Made by a program: the position numbers and the translations under genes
Notes under the pieces: generated by a model
What the model was told of the DNA's origin: nothing
Databases searched by the model: none
What the model saw: only the letters and a program-made list of their open reading frames with translations
Part shown: piece after piece, positions 37,201 through 52,200 of the stretch
Numbering within the stretch: the first letter of the stretch is position 1
Layout: the number at the start of each line of letters is the position of its first letter
Assembly: GCA_015680685.1 (NCBI GenBank)
Contig: MNCI01026912.1
Span: 995,541-1,059,540, forward strand
Length of the DNA stretch: 64,000 bases
Direction: 5' to 3'
Source of the DNA: Gnetum montanum
Lineage: Eukaryota > Streptophyta > Gnetopsida > Gnetales > Gnetaceae

Positions 37201-40200
37201 GGCTTTGTTGGCTCATGACTTAGAGTGATCCATTCCCCCAACGGAGGCAGCTCCAGCCCAGGCCCCTTCGACACTTCCAACCTTCTCATCGACAGGGTAC
37301 AAGGAGACCCCATACCCTCTGTATTGTCCTCCTCTAGTCTCGATATCCCAGCCTGCTAAACCCCTGTGGGTGAGCACCCTGCTGGCTGCTCCTCAACGCA
37401 TGATATTATGGTCCCTCCCCTCGCTTGCTTGCCCCCTGCTTAGGGCATGTAGTGGGGGATTGCCTGCTACCTGGTGCGAACAGCCCCTTTTTCACTGTGC
37501 AGCCCTTATGGCCCACCAAATTGCAGCCCTGATGTTGCTTGGGTGGGTTAACCCTACATTTTGCAGCTGGGTGCCTTTTGCCCCAAATCTTGTAGATAGG
37601 GGACTCCTCATGTGGTTTTGGTAGATTCTCGAATTACACTTGGACCTTTTCTTCTCCCATTTTGGTGTCCAAGATGACCTCGTTTACTTAATCCTCTGAT
37701 CTCAATGATTGCCACACGTAGAATCGAGCATACCCTATTTGATCGATGGACATAGTGAAGGCATCGAACTTGGTGATCTCTCCAAATAGTTTCGTCAACG
37801 ATTTCAAGAATCTTAACAACAAATATTCCAAAGGCAAGTTGTGGAGCCGCACCCACATAGGCACCTGCTCAAACAGACCCACATCGCGATGCACACCAAG
37901 TTGTCAAGGAGCCAGGGCCAACCCTTGGCCCCATTGAACCATGGTCCTCCCATGAGGACCCGTTCCCTATCCTCTTCCATCTAAAAATAGAAGAGTAGTT
38001 GATCGTCCTCCAAACTCCTCACATTGACATTATCTAGACCCCAGGCAACCTTGACCCACCTCCGTATTAGGTCCATCCTAAGGCACGGCCCTTCAAAGAC
38101 AAACTCCCCTAGCAAGCTTCGTTCTAGCGTTTGTAGGGTCCCTTCAAGCGGGCTGCCTACCTTGAGCCACATGATGGCTCCTTCCCTAGAGTAGGCCTCA
38201 AAATCCCTAGTCCCTTTTTCATTTGCTTGTGCCTGACCCTGTTGTTTAGACCTTGCCCCCTCTTTGCCCATTTCTTTCACTGTGCCATTTCCTTTGCCCT
38301 CAACTCGTCCCCCTTGCCTTCCCTCGTACATACTGAGTCCATGCTCCGACCCAGCCTCCCTTTCCTTGGGCACCCCTGCCCCCACTCCCATCTCTCCTGT
38401 TCCCGCTCCTACACCCGCTCTCGCTCTTGCTCCTATGCCTGCTCTCATTCTTGCACCTGCTCCCTCTCCCATTCTTACTTTGATTGTTGTTAAAAAGAAA
38501 ATCACCTATGTGTTTTTTTTAAACCAGCATCTTAGGGGCTTTTAAAATAGGCTAACCCATTAAGTTAGAAGAAGTGTGAGAATAATAATTTATTAGCTAA
38601 AACATAATTTATGTTCCAACAAATACATATAGCCATCATAAACAATTGGAGTAGAAAATTGCAAAACTTTAAAGTTATTATTGCAGATTGTTCTTCAACA
38701 AAGTGTTGCTTTAGAGCCATCATAGACATTTTGGAAAAGCCAAAGAAACTAAAATTTGACTTTTGTCTTATGAGGCCTTCTTGGATCTATTGGATAGAGC
38801 AATTTTAGAATTCCTTTTATGATTTTTTTTAAAAAAATCTATAACTTAGTGTTGCATACTAGAGTTGAACATGTAAGTGGGGATTTTCATGCTAAGGCTC
38901 TTACTACTAAGCTAACACCTCATTAAGAAACAATAGCATATTAATTTTGGGATAAGCTAAACGATATGTTTTATTAGTTGAGAGTGATGAGAGCAAATTT
39001 TACATGATCAACAAGGCATTAAGTCTGAAGTTGAAGGGAAGTAGTTTTTTGAAATCTATCATTGATGAATTGATAGGCTTGTTTATTGGAATTGAAAATG
39101 TTTGTTTCCCAAGGGGTTTTTTTCTGGAAAGAGTTTGGGTCATTGTATTAATGTGATCTTGTCCAAGGGACGTGGGCTTCAGGATGCGAAGGCCTTCTTT
39201 TCATGGCCAGTTCCCAAGATGAGGAGTGGCTAGGTCCTTAAATTGGCACTCTTGTAGCTATAGTAGGATGCGGCCGAGTTGGTTGATAGGTACTTTGTCC
39301 AATCCGATAATGTGTGGAAGCTTTAAGGCATGCATTTCAGCTTCATGTGGTGCTTGCGGTTGCGTTGTGCAATCAAGCTACTACGATTTTTCCAAGATAC
39401 ATTGAGATGCCAGTGCCATGGGCAACATTGTGGGTTGATCCTGGTGTTCTGGCAGCTTCGTAGTTAGTGGCCTCCCCTTTGCTAAGGGATATCCCTGTTC
39501 AGGTGGTGTATGGACGACGGTGTTCAAGATTTGCACCATTAGTAGTGGTGGATTTGATGAAGGATTCGAAGGAAAATGATGTTGGGTCCAGGTTGCTGGA
39601 TGTGTCATCGAGGATGAGTTAGCAGGACTCTTAGTTGGTGATGCATGCCTTGTCGCAAGGGTTGCATGTGAGGGAGGGGTCGAGGTTGTTGGTCAGAGAG
39701 AGGTTGGGGAGGGTTTGGTTGGGGGAGACCACAGATCCTAGGGCCTCCCTTGTCTGGATGCTATGTTGGTCAAGGTTGCAGAGAAAGCGGTGTCTTGGTC
39801 AAGGGCAGAGGAGAGGGCTCTATGGGAGAGCAAATAGGTGGCAAGCTAGGAAGAATTCCAGCGATAGTTGGAAGCAGTTGAGCGCCTCCCTGTTAAAGCG
39901 GCTAGGGAGGAAAGGCGGCGGTGGGATTTGGCCAAGGCAATAGTGCAGAATATGTTGGTGGCGGAGTTAAAGGAAAGCCTTAGGGCCCAGGTGCAGGAGG
40001 AAGCATGGGTCCAGGAAATTCGGGAGGAGGAGGAGAAGGAGCGAAGGGCATGGGAGGAAGAGGAGGTAGCCTAGCTACAGAGACAGCAAGACCATGCCCA
40101 TGAACAGAATGCCCGATTTTGGCTCCAACAAGAGAGAGGTGCCCCTATGTTATCATGAATGTAGTGAGGAATACGTCATGGAGCACCTTGCACCAGTATA

Positions 40201-43200
40201 TTCAGCGTAGGGGGCATGAGCTCCATCCAGATGGGGAGGGCAACATGGAGGAATGTGCCACAAAGGAGGAAGCATTTAAAGATTTCCAACAAGCTGTGGT
40301 GTTTGTGGATTCAGAGAGACATTGAGTAGTTCTTGATGCAATCCACTATCAAGAGAAGGCCATCTGCCTTTGCACAGGTCTCCCATGTTATTTATAGGTT
40401 GTGGGCTGATGGGCCATGTCCTTGTTTTCTTTTTTGGTTCTTTCATGGTCTGGCGTTTGTGTGTGTTTGATGGTCAATTGGTAGTGTTGGGAATATTTTT
40501 TTTGACCTGACACACCATGTTTTAGGGGGGTGTCAGGGGTTATTGGGGGTTTAATGGGTAGGGGTTGTCGGAGGAATGCAAGGAGAGCTTTAACCCTCGT
40601 TTTTGGGATGCTGGGGGGCTTACTCCCCATTTTTTGGATGTAGGGGGGATTATCCCTCATTTTTGGCTGATGTACAAAAGAATTGTAATTTTTTACTTTT
40701 AATACAATAACCCAAACTCTTTTTGAAAAAAAAAAATTATAATAAAAGATTACACGTATTCTGTACAGTTTCAAAAACGGGGGGATATGCCCCCCTGCGT
40801 AAAGTTTCCTGAGGGTATTAGGATTTACTTCTTTGGGGATTTCCTTGCACAAAGTTCGCGGAACATGATTCAGATGATTCTTTTTATGAATGCAGAACCA
40901 AAACTATTGGATTACATTTTGATTTTGCTAGCGACTGATCTATAAAACAAATCCTGGGCTGAAAAGGGAAGTACCAGCAGAGAAGCACTGGCATCAGAAA
41001 TGGTAGATTTACTTAATGTGATTATAGTATAGGACAAATTAAGAGATGTGGAAGTTCATAGGTAATGTTTGTGATGCTGTATCTATGGATAAAAGGGATA
41101 TTTGTAGAAGATTTGTCCTTAGGGGAAGAAAGAAAGAAAGGATCTTTCGGGAATTCTTGATTGATGAGCATTATTCCATGTTTTCCCTTTCGGGGAATTT
41201 TTTTCTGATTTAGTGAGGTTACATGTGGCTCTCTTTTTTTGAGGGATAAATTATATGATTTCAAATATAGGTACAGTAGTGCTCAGGAAGGACTAGAGAC
41301 AGACAATGACCTTGCATTATGTCAGGCACATCCCCATCCTTGCAAAGTATGTGACTGTAGCAGAATAATTAGATGGCCTTTATGCCGTTATGCCATGTGC
41401 ATTTTGGTAATAATACCTGGAAGATCATCGAAGTGTTCTTGTGCTTGTTTGAAGCAAAGAAGGAATTCTCCATGTATGTTTAGCAGGTCAGATGCATTAG
41501 AGAGGCCAATGCCGCAAAGTAGGGTATTTCACATTTGTGACATGGATGGGGCATATGCAAGAGATTGACCTGAGGGTTTGCTAAAGGGAGGTTTGGTTCC
41601 CAAGCTTTCAGCCCTATAGATTAAAAGTTTCATTCAAATTTGTGCTTTTAGAAAGAGTATGGTTGATTTCAAATGGGAAGGATATAGACAGAGAGTTTGG
41701 AGTTGGTGGATTCCAATGTGATTGGTAAATTACAACCTGCATTAACTAGAGGTGCATCATACTTTGTCACTGTCATTGATGACTTTAGATAAAAAATATG
41801 GTTCTTTCTCACTGCCAAGAAGAGTGATATAGTGAAGATGTTTTGTATTGTTTTTACGGGGGGTGGAGAAAGAGCTTGGACAAAAAGTGAAGAGAATACT
41901 AACTGTCTTGGTTGTGAGTATTGTTCAAGAGAATTTGAAGTAAAATGCAGATCAGTAGGGATAGTGCATGAAAAGATGTTTCCAGGGACTCCACAGCAGA
42001 ATGTGTTTGTGAAGAGGCATAAGACAACTATTTTGGGGAGGATTTATAAGTTGATCTGAACATTTGGAGTTCTTTTTGCTAAGGATGCAAATATTTTTGT
42101 GTATTTGCTGAATCCGTCACTGCATATAGCATTGGAGGGATAAGTCCTTGACATTCTTTGGAAGGGGAATATAGTATCGTACAAAAATCTGTGGATCTTT
42201 GGATGCTTGTGTTCTTGTCATTTGTAAGGAGGTTTAAAACTAGATTGCGATAAAAAGGATGTATTTTCACGGGCTATGATAATTATCATTATGACTATAA
42301 GCTTTGGGATCGTGAAACTCATTGTCTTGAATCTCTTGATGCTATCGTCAAAGTAGAGTGAAAATTTTAAATACAATAGTGTGCTTTTTAGGAGTCTTCT
42401 TCTAAGTTGCAATCTAGAAAGTGGACAATTTTGAAGGAGATTTTGGCTTTGATCAGAGCGTACAGGGTGAGGATCATGAGGCAGGTATTTAAGAGGATGT
42501 TGAGGATGAGTTAGATAGGCCTGATACTTCAAATAGGGTGCAAAAATTTTAAGAGGCAGGCACTTGACATTGACATTTTAATGATGTGGGAAAGTCATTG
42601 ACATTTTAAGAGGCAGGTAGTTGCTCGGATGCATTCTCAGCAGGGTTCTGACAACCTCCTAAGCCTGTGTAGCAAAGTATTATGTAAAAGAAAATAAATA
42701 ACTGCTTAATAAATTCGTTGGATGTCAAAAAATAATTATATTAGCAACAAAGTAGGCATCTTTGAAGGTATGAACAATAACCGTATGTGCAAAATCAATA
42801 GAATAGAAAAAGCAGTACAGTACTCCCTTGGCAAGCAAACTAGTCCACTATCATATAAAACAATGCATATGCTAGTTTACAATTGTGGATACATGAGAGA
42901 AAAATGGTCCCGTGGGAAAGAGATATAAATACAAGAATTTAAATCAAGAACAATGTCATTTAAACGCAATTTTCTACATAGCTGTATTCGAACCTCATGT
43001 CGTAGTCAATAATCGGTACTATACACATGAAACAATAACCAATGTGGGATTACAATAATATTTAATAGAAATCAACTGGAAGTAGTAGTAAGAAAACACG
43101 AAATTGCAAATACTAACCAAATGGTACTTGCTACAACATTAAACTGATATGAAAAAAGAATATAACTGCTTAAATCCAGTTTTGATGAAATTCAGCCACT

Positions 43201-46200
43201 AGTATGACTGAGGCTAGGCTAAACTATATCACCTAGATTGATCATCACCCAACGTGTAAGATAAACAAGAGTAGTTAAGAAAAGATGAACATTTCCTTAC
43301 TCTAATCATGCACAAGACCAATGAGTTGAAAGCCACTATAACAAGGATGACATGTTGCATAAGATATGTTTGCAGTAATAATTCCTATTGAATTCCCTTA
43401 CCACCCGACCCTAAAATACAATAATCAACAAAAAGGAAATTATTTGAAATTCTTGCATCCCTTACTCAGTGTAAGTATATTGTTATTGTCACAAGTGCTT
43501 GTATGTACTAGTTATCATTATTATGCCTATAAGACTTTATTTTAGTTTTAATGTAAAATATGGCCCTACTACAACCTTCTTCTTTGTTCTAGTATGCACT
43601 TGGACTCATTTTCTTTCAATCATATTGTATGCCCATGTGGATTCAAACTGAGAAGAAGAAATCAACAACGTAAGCCAAGATTCAAAGTTATAGAAGGCTA
43701 TAGTTATAGCGAAAAATATAGCAAAGTAAGATAAAGACATGAAGATGATATCAAAAGTCAAAGATGAGATAAAGACATGAAGATGATATCAAAAGTCAAA
43801 GATCAGATGAAGATAAAATAGATCTATTGGAATATAGGGATTAAAACCTTGTAATTCTTATCTGATTTTTTATTCCAAATATGACAAAATAGGTCAATTC
43901 ATTTTATTTTCTATTTTATTCAAAGATTGATGGATGTAACTTTATTTTGGCCACAATCAAACATGTACATTCATTTTCCAGGCCTATTTAGTCATTGGGA
44001 AAGCCCTATCCATCATACTAAGCTTAGCCCCATCAAATGCCTATAAATTGTTGGGCCCAATTGGGTTTCCTTGGAGCTGAGCCCAATTGGGCGATTGTTT
44101 CCTTGAAGATTGATCTGGAATTGTAGCCCACCTTGAAGGAGGTGTACAAGAAATGTACACCTAGCAAGCCATGAAGATACTTTCATAGAATTGCAAAGGT
44201 CAAGGTACCTCCTATAAATGAAATACCCTACGAGATATGGTGCGACGCGAGGGATGTGACATTGTTTTCTTGTAGGAGACAAAGTTGTAGACCACAGAGG
44301 TTCATCTTCTGCAATTGGGTGGGATGGTAGACTCAATTTATGTCTAGTTGTGGAAAAGTAGGGGGTTTGGCTGTGTTGGCTAAATGACCATTTAGACAGG
44401 TTGACTCAGCTAAGTGGAGTATTATAGTTCTGCTTTGGGATGAAGGGATTTGGCTCACCAACTTCTATGGACCTCAAATCTGGTAGGAATGTCTGCAGGA
44501 ATTGTAATGGGTTGCCATGCTTGTTGATGAACGTTGATGGATTGTGGTTGTTGATTTCAATTAGTGTGTGTATGCTTGGGAAAAAATAGGAAGTGATATG
44601 GTTGACCTGTCATGTAGCTTGCAGTTTTTGAAGTTCTTACAAGAACACGATTTGACTGATGTGGAGCTTAGTGGTTGCCAGTACACTTGGAGCAAAATGG
44701 TGTAGAGGAAAAGCGTTGGTCCTTTCCTAGATCAATCGTGTTTGGATCAATTATCACATTGTGATGGAGTTCGAGGTATGGGTGGAGGGGAACAAGAGAT
44801 TGATGTTAAATCACCAATCTTTATGTTGCCAAGTGGGGAGGTTGGTTAGGTTGAGTGCCTTGCCATTTAGATTTGAGCAATCATGGTTGATTAAACGATG
44901 GCTCATGCCACTAATGTGTATATATTAAAAAAGGCATTGTATAGTTTGAAACAAGCTGCAATGGCATTGTATGAAAAAATCAATAATTATTTTTTATCTA
45001 TTGGTTTCAAAAAGGTGAGTAGCCTATGTTGTATGTTAAATTAGAAGGATAATAGAAAATTGCAACTTTTTTGGGTATCATTGAATGAAAAAACCCAATT
45101 GATCGTAAAATCAAAAACTCCTGAATGATCATTATCTATGTGGCCTATAAACCCATACTCGAACATTGCCACTTTCCCTTATAAAAATTCTTCCACACCC
45201 TTGAATGTATGACCAACATGCATCTCATAACCAAAACTAAACTTCTACCAAAAACTTGAGTTTCTCATCAATTATTAAAAAAATAATTAAAAAAATTAAC
45301 CAAAAAAAAAAAAAAAAAAAAACCCCCAAGGCAACCTTCAAACCCTTGTATCCCCAAATGTAAAAAATTAAAAAACTACGTCACACTATACCCCATGAAT
45401 ACACAAGTGTCAGCCATAATTGTACTTACATATCGACATGAAAAGTTTGCAACTTTATAACACATAAAAATTTGCTTAGAAATAATTCTCAAAAAATTGA
45501 AAACATTGGTGATCAAACATAATATTTCAAAAAAATAAAAAATATTCATGATTCCAAAAATATCCAAGAATCAAATTTGTTAAATCCAAATTTATCATTA
45601 AACAAAAAACCCTCAATACATGAAATAATTCTAGAGTTTGGGTGTAAAAATCTAAAAGTAGTGGTAGATCATTAAATCAAATATCTTCTTTTTAAGATAA
45701 CAAAAAATGAATTGATTGCAAGTGATTGAATAGAAAACCCTAATTCTTTTGCGTATCATTGAATAAAAAAGTCCAGTTGATCATAAAATCAGAAACTCCT
45801 AAAAGTTGGCAGGATAGTTCTTAGGTTAGTGGTAGAGGAGGGGGTGGGAAAGACGGAAGGGGTGAGAGGGATGGATATGTTGTATAAGTATATTGTAGGT
45901 TGTTACATTGTGTTTTATTTCTTAAGCCACTATGTGATGATATTGAAATTAAGCCACATCGTCTCAAGAATGGGTTCTTAATGCCTAACATGAGATAAAA
46001 GACTTAAATGAAATAAACCCCATTATATTTAACATGTTACAATTGCATAATATAATTTTATTATTTTAGAACCTTAGAAATAACATAACATAAATATAAA
46101 ATTATTGACAATATGGGTCACCACCATCCTTCCAGTCTGTTCAACTCTAGAAGTATAAAGGATTAGTAAACACCAATAAAAATAATCTGCAAGAAAAGCA

Positions 46201-49200
46201 ATGCAAATATTTATGTTTTCCCAGAGACATGCAAACAAGGAGGTAAGGGTTCAAACTTCAAGATGCACAACCATTAGAATATAACAAGTGTTCTTGCTAT
46301 CCAAGAGATCATGATTTCTAATCTCACTAAGCACAAGGGTATTAGAATACACTAGCAATAGCACAAACTATCATTATTAAATTAAATAATGTTATAAGAT
46401 ATCATCTTATGCTAAAATACGACATAACATAAATGATTAACAATAGAAAGATCAAGGATTCAAAACATAGCGGTGTTAGAAGTACTTATCTAAAATATTA
46501 TAGACTCTTACTCAAAAATGTTTTAAAGTATCTAGTCCATGAACAGTAATGGAAATTGGTCCTTGAAGGTTGCAACATTGAGCATTTTGTAGTTAACACA
46601 AACTCTCCATTCATTGTATTTCTTTAATGCAACTACACTAGAACTTACTCATTGTTAGACCTTGGTATAATAAATAGCTCAAGGGCTAAATGATTGCATT
46701 CTTTACATCCCAAATGTTTAGATTAAGGCATCATTATAGAATCCTCAAGAGATCAATACCTATTAGTTCATCATGGGACTATGCAAAGGCAAATTTCCAC
46801 TTCATCACCATTACCTTCAACTATCTTTTGTGGAATTGTCAATGTAGCATTGACAACCATTGTTGTATCTTCATCAAGAAACATATGTTTCAACCCTTTT
46901 CGTACTGGTTTGAGTTTCAATGATGATGAAGTAGCATTTTAGGAAAGATCCAAAGTTCCCAAAAATTCAAGATTGGATTGCACAACTACTAAAACAATGG
47001 TAGTTTCATTGAACTCATCATTAGGATCTCATCAACAAAGCTAAGAGCTTTGAAATCTATTTTACCAAATGACTATTGTCTAGAAAAGCATGCATGGTCT
47101 ATTTCTATCAATTCCAAGGAACCTTCTAGAACTTATTGGTGACATTATGGACCAACTACTCTTTCAGGAAAACTATGTCTCAAATAGTGTAGAGGGATTC
47201 AATACCATGACATGAGCACCCCTACTTACTACATGACTAGGATGGATCATAAGAGATGAGCTTCTTGTGCATCCTTTTAGTTTCATCTTTCCTATCAATT
47301 TCAACATGAAGCAAGCACGCCTAGCATTGATAGTGCTGAGCCAAGCTCATCCCATGATTCAGGAAAATTTACGTCTATCTTATTATTGAGCTTGTTACCA
47401 AAGAAATCTGCAAGATAAGACTAATCCTCGAGGATGGTTATCATTTACCTACCTCATTGGATAAGTGTAAGATTGGTCTACCAATTCCAATTTGATGTTA
47501 GTATTGTTAAGTGCTTGCAGACCCTAATCATGATCCTATTGCAACAAAATAATGCCGACTCCAAAGCTAGACACATAAAGAGCTAAGCATCAACCCTTCT
47601 CACTATACTTCAATTCTATCATGGGGCTTTTAAGTCTAGTCTCTTTTTAGGCACATGGGCTTCTTTAACAACTCATGGTTGTTGTGGGAATTAATATGGT
47701 GATAATGATGTTACTATCAAGCATTGGTTGTATGAACCTTTTAGAGTGCATATGATCACCCCTCCTTGAGGTAGAAGCTTCACTAGAACACCACTTGGGA
47801 AATGTTAAAGAGAGCAAATGGGTGGTTATGGTTTCTATTGAGGTTGGATAGTACAAGAAAAATAGGCAACACAAACAAGTACTATTATAGAACCATCAAT
47901 GCTATCCAATATGTACCATGCTATATCCCTTATTCATAATAGAGACTTGATGGGAGTGTTTGGTACTGTTGACTTGGCAAAGGAAGGTAAAGCATCCTCT
48001 TTGTTTGCTTCCTGGTGAACTTGAGATTAAGAGGAATCGTAGCCCATCCCATTTCTTCAATCATGTGGGCCATAACCAAACAACATTATAAATTGCGATG
48101 ATTTGCGCAAAAATCGCACATATTTTTTTGGTCATAGGAATACTCCTCTTCTTTAGATACACATTTAAATGAAGATGAAGTTTATGCATTACCCTTGCCA
48201 TGATCCTTCATAGTATTGCTTGGTAGCACGACAACTTTTAATATTGCCTCAACAACTTTACATTCAATATCCTTGAAAGTTCTTGTCATTTCCTTGTTCA
48301 TTGCTTTTCAAACCTGGTCTACTTTGTGGGCTAGGTTACTAAAGGCCTTCTTACTTCTAACTTGATCTTGCTCGAGGATCAACTATGTTAGAGAGGATTT
48401 ATTATGGATGTGGGCCATCATCAAACATATTAACCTGTTCTTTGGCTTACTACCTTAACTTGTCCAGAGTACACATGAGTTGTTCATGTTGTAAGAAGTT
48501 GTGATTTGGGCACTGATGCAGCACATTCATGTATTAATTCTTTTATTATCTTTAAAATGGGAGTGTGGGTTTGAACTTTTCATAGAAAACCTTTACCATA
48601 TTTGCCATGACTAGATGGATTACAATAGGAAGGACTTGTATCAACTTTAGTGTGATCAATGTAAGTATGTAAAAACAACTTTTGTCATGTACTTATGATT
48701 CTTGAAGGTCATAGATACTATGAAATGTTTGGCAGTGCAATTGTAGATCTTCACTAGTTCAACCCTTGCACATGAGAACATTGACTATGTTCACTTGTTT
48801 GATTTTGCTTGCCTTAGTATGCTTCCTTGGAATATAGACAACATGACACAACTCATGATAATTATCTATGTTGAACAAGGGCTATCTTTATAAACACTCT
48901 CTCTATGAATAGGGGAGAGGATTGTCTAAGGGGTTGTTAGAATAATTGTCGCAATGACCGCTTGTTTCAAGGCTTCTTTCTCTTAGGGTTGCTTAGACCA
49001 ATCTTTTATTCTTTATTTTCATCATCAAGGTCATTGAGCTGGAGGGGTTTCCTATGTTCCTTTTCTTGTTTTGCAAGATGATCCCATAGCTTTTGTTTTG
49101 AACGAGGCATGTAGTCCACTTCCTATGGTGCCATGGCCTCATAATCATTAATGTCCTTGATAAGGTCTTAATTGTTCAAAACCTCTTCAAGTGTAATTGT

Positions 49201-52200
49201 GGCAGCTTCATTTAGATCTTTGTAGAACTTGCTATGGATGCCATGCCATCTTCCCTTATCCTACCATAATGTCAATATGAAAAGAGGTGTTAAGAGCAGT
49301 CGTGATTTTTAAATCCATCATTCCTTGAGGTCCTAGTTGCCTTAGGATTCTCAACTTTCTTTGCTATTTCACTTTACATTAGGGATTCTCAATTCCCTTT
49401 GCTATTTTGTTTAGCCTTAGTATCTACATATAATGTAATTGTGTTCCTATAGTAAAGGGATCAAATTTTTATTATTTTTATGTCTAATATTTTCAAATAT
49501 TTTTAAATAAATAAAATAATACAATGAAATTATATACTCATGTTCCAATCCCTTGAGGGATACGCGCAATATCATACACATGATGGCCTACCATCATACT
49601 GAATAAATATAACCTCGTTAGACAAAATAAAATCATGATGGGCTCCACACCCACTCATGCATGCAATGTAACTAAATTGATTAAATAAATAAAATTACAA
49701 ATGTGATAAATTGATTAATTAAGATTAAGGATACTATTGTGATGTCTAGGTTTAAAGGTATGATTGTCAGATTCAAGTATTAATATTACACACAAAAGAA
49801 AATAAAGGAAAACTAAACATGAGCTTTATTCAGCATACAAGCACCCAACTTTATATTGACAATGAAAGCATGACAACCCTTCTACAGCTTCTTGTCACAC
49901 AATAAACAACAACTCTAAGATACATAATGAAATGACACACTTGAAGATTAGAGGAGAACACACCAACCTCACAAAAAACATAAAAAAATTGCTGAAATAA
50001 AAGTTAGAAAATGGAGTTTACCTTGTGGATTTATAGTTTTTGGAATAGGAATAGAGGGGTGTACTAGTTGTTGGATTTTGGTGCATGGGATCTTTTTTTT
50101 CTTAAATGACTTCTTTAGCTTTCAAAGAAAAATATGACACTAGGGATGCATTGTCATAGGGGGCCAATGTACACTTATTACCTCTAGGAAGAAGCCAACG
50201 TAAACCCCCCAATGGGGAGATGCCAAACACATCTAGAATCAAGCTAAAATTCCTTTAACATGTTCCAACAAATTCTTCATTGCTTGGTGAAGATCATAAA
50301 GCACAAAGAACACAAAGACATGCACTAATGGAAAATAAAGTGTAGGGAGAAAGAGTCTAACCATACTTGAGTGCATGCGGAGCCATACCATAGACCTCTC
50401 AAACACCTAAATTCTCATACTACAAATGCAATGTATCTTGACACTAGTGGTAGAAGTGTAGGGCTTGGAATATCATTAAAAAATTGCCTCTAAATGCCGC
50501 ATCATTTGGTTGTAATGTTTGAGCATCCAGGCTTTTTTTTAGCTTGGAGGCTCATACTCTTAACCCCCATGCTTTTAACAATTCATCATCAAGTTGGAAT
50601 GCTTCAAATGCATCCCTACAATGGATCAAACTCTGCATCCTAAGAAATTCTGAAATATTAAAAGTTGCCCAACATTAGCAAAAGAGTTGTTAAAAAAAGT
50701 TGGCATGTTTTAAAAGGCAGTATTTTGAAGGTTTCATGTTGCACATCATATAAATATGTATAATAAACATACACAATATAGTTAAAGACAAACTTAAAAA
50801 CATATTAACAAAGAACATAATTAATATATAAAGTTGTAAGCTATATAACAATAAGCTTGATACTTTTAAAGTTTATTTATTCACAAAATTATAATCCAAC
50901 AATTCTTAAAAACATAAAGCATGTGGCATGAATGCTTAATTGTAAAATGTTTATAATAGATTAATCATAAAGCAACAAAGTAAATATTAGTTAAATGTGT
51001 CAATTAGTATGTTTGGTGTAGCTCCATCTTTCTTTTTCCTCAAATTCTTTCAATAAAATTGAGCTTCTTGAATTGTTTCTTCAATATCCACTATAGTAGC
51101 TTTAAATGCCTCTTCATCTTGCTCCATTTCTAAATATTTATTCATGGTTCTCAAAGGCTTCATTTCTAAATTTCCATCAAAAGATACATTAGCTCCTTTA
51201 ACCATGTCATCAACATCCTCATTAGAATTGTAATCATCATCACTATCACTTTCATTGTCAAAGTTATCATCTTCTACAAAATCAATTCCTCATCATCATT
51301 AATTGGTGCATTATAAGTCCTTTGAGGATTAGGAGAAGAGGAAGAAGCTTGCTAATTGATTTTTTTAACTTTAATTAAGATTGAGAAATTTTGAATTTAA
51401 ATTTATTTCAATTGAAAAAAAGATTATAAATATTTTATTATATTTGAATAGCTTTTTTGGCTGAAAAAGTTGTGTGAAATAGACGACTTTTTCATGATAA
51501 GATTAGTGACTTTTTCCAGTAGTGATGAAAAATTGTTGACCTTTTAATCATTACACAAAAGGACTATGAAAATCTAGAATATTATACATTAGTATCAAGC
51601 AAAGATATAGGGCTCAAAGCCTTGCTGTTCCACAATGCCAATACACCAAAATCATCTAACTATATTCTCACATTTTTTAAGTCACATTCTTTATCCTTAC
51701 AAGACATATAAACATTGCCCAAGCACCAATAATGTGTAGCATTAACAAAATCCTAAGCTTAACTCATGTTGATAGAATCTCTAGTATGTCATATAATAGC
51801 ATTTTGACTTTTAAAACATATTCTCAACACTCAAGAAACATTATTTTCATTACCAAATATTAATGAAGATACAAATAACGCAACACTCACTCAAATGTCA
51901 AAAGCTAACAATAAACACAATAGAAATGCCAATATCCAAGGTTGTTCACTATAAGAAAATATATTTTGTTATTCAATTTTCAAAATTGGCAATATGCACA
52001 TGAGATGTAGTATTCATATTTTCACAAATATCAACACCACCATTATTATGTACATAACCAATGCCATTATTTATGTCAAATGTATCAAACTTGACATCAT
52101 AAAATGTAGATCACCACAAATATCATCTCTATCATTCACCTTCACAAATTCTTATAAACTATGGAGCATCAATGAGCAATTTAAATCATAAACATTATTT

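Larger units (their letters stand above)
32519..38505 (-). mobile_element. long L1-like LINE, copy B
   Basis: The most complete element in the window, about 6 kb, on the minus strand. Order: ORF1 (about 38505-37150), endonuclease (from about 37018), reverse transcriptase (to about 34480), zinc-finger-like C-terminus (about 34140-33830), an extra downstream module (about 33780-32930), and a 3' end with TGATGTACAA (minus) closing on a T run at about 32519-32524 on the plus strand. The TGATGTACAA block is shared with the 3' end of fragment 3. No target-site duplication was recognised. It lies antisense to the host gene and carries many stops. Confidence 0.88.

Noticed and set aside
38227-38545. 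Pro/Ser/Ala-rich plus-strand frames
   Set aside because: They are the reverse reading of the Gly/Ala/Arg-rich N-terminus of L1 ORF1 in copy B.
39230-40733. First idea that fragments 1-3 are a separate non-autonomous retroposon family
   Set aside because: Long copy B carries the first block of the same module directly after its ORF2 and has the same 3' end, so 5'-truncated copies of the LINE are simpler.
40777-40797. Inverted repeat of six G and six C around ATATG
   Set aside because: It looks like a bacterial terminator hairpin, but this is a plant intron and nothing else supports a function.
44013-44336. Minus-strand frame of 107 codons
   Set aside because: No domain; it overlaps a plus-strand L1 endonuclease fragment and local inverted repeats of GCCCAATTGGGC.
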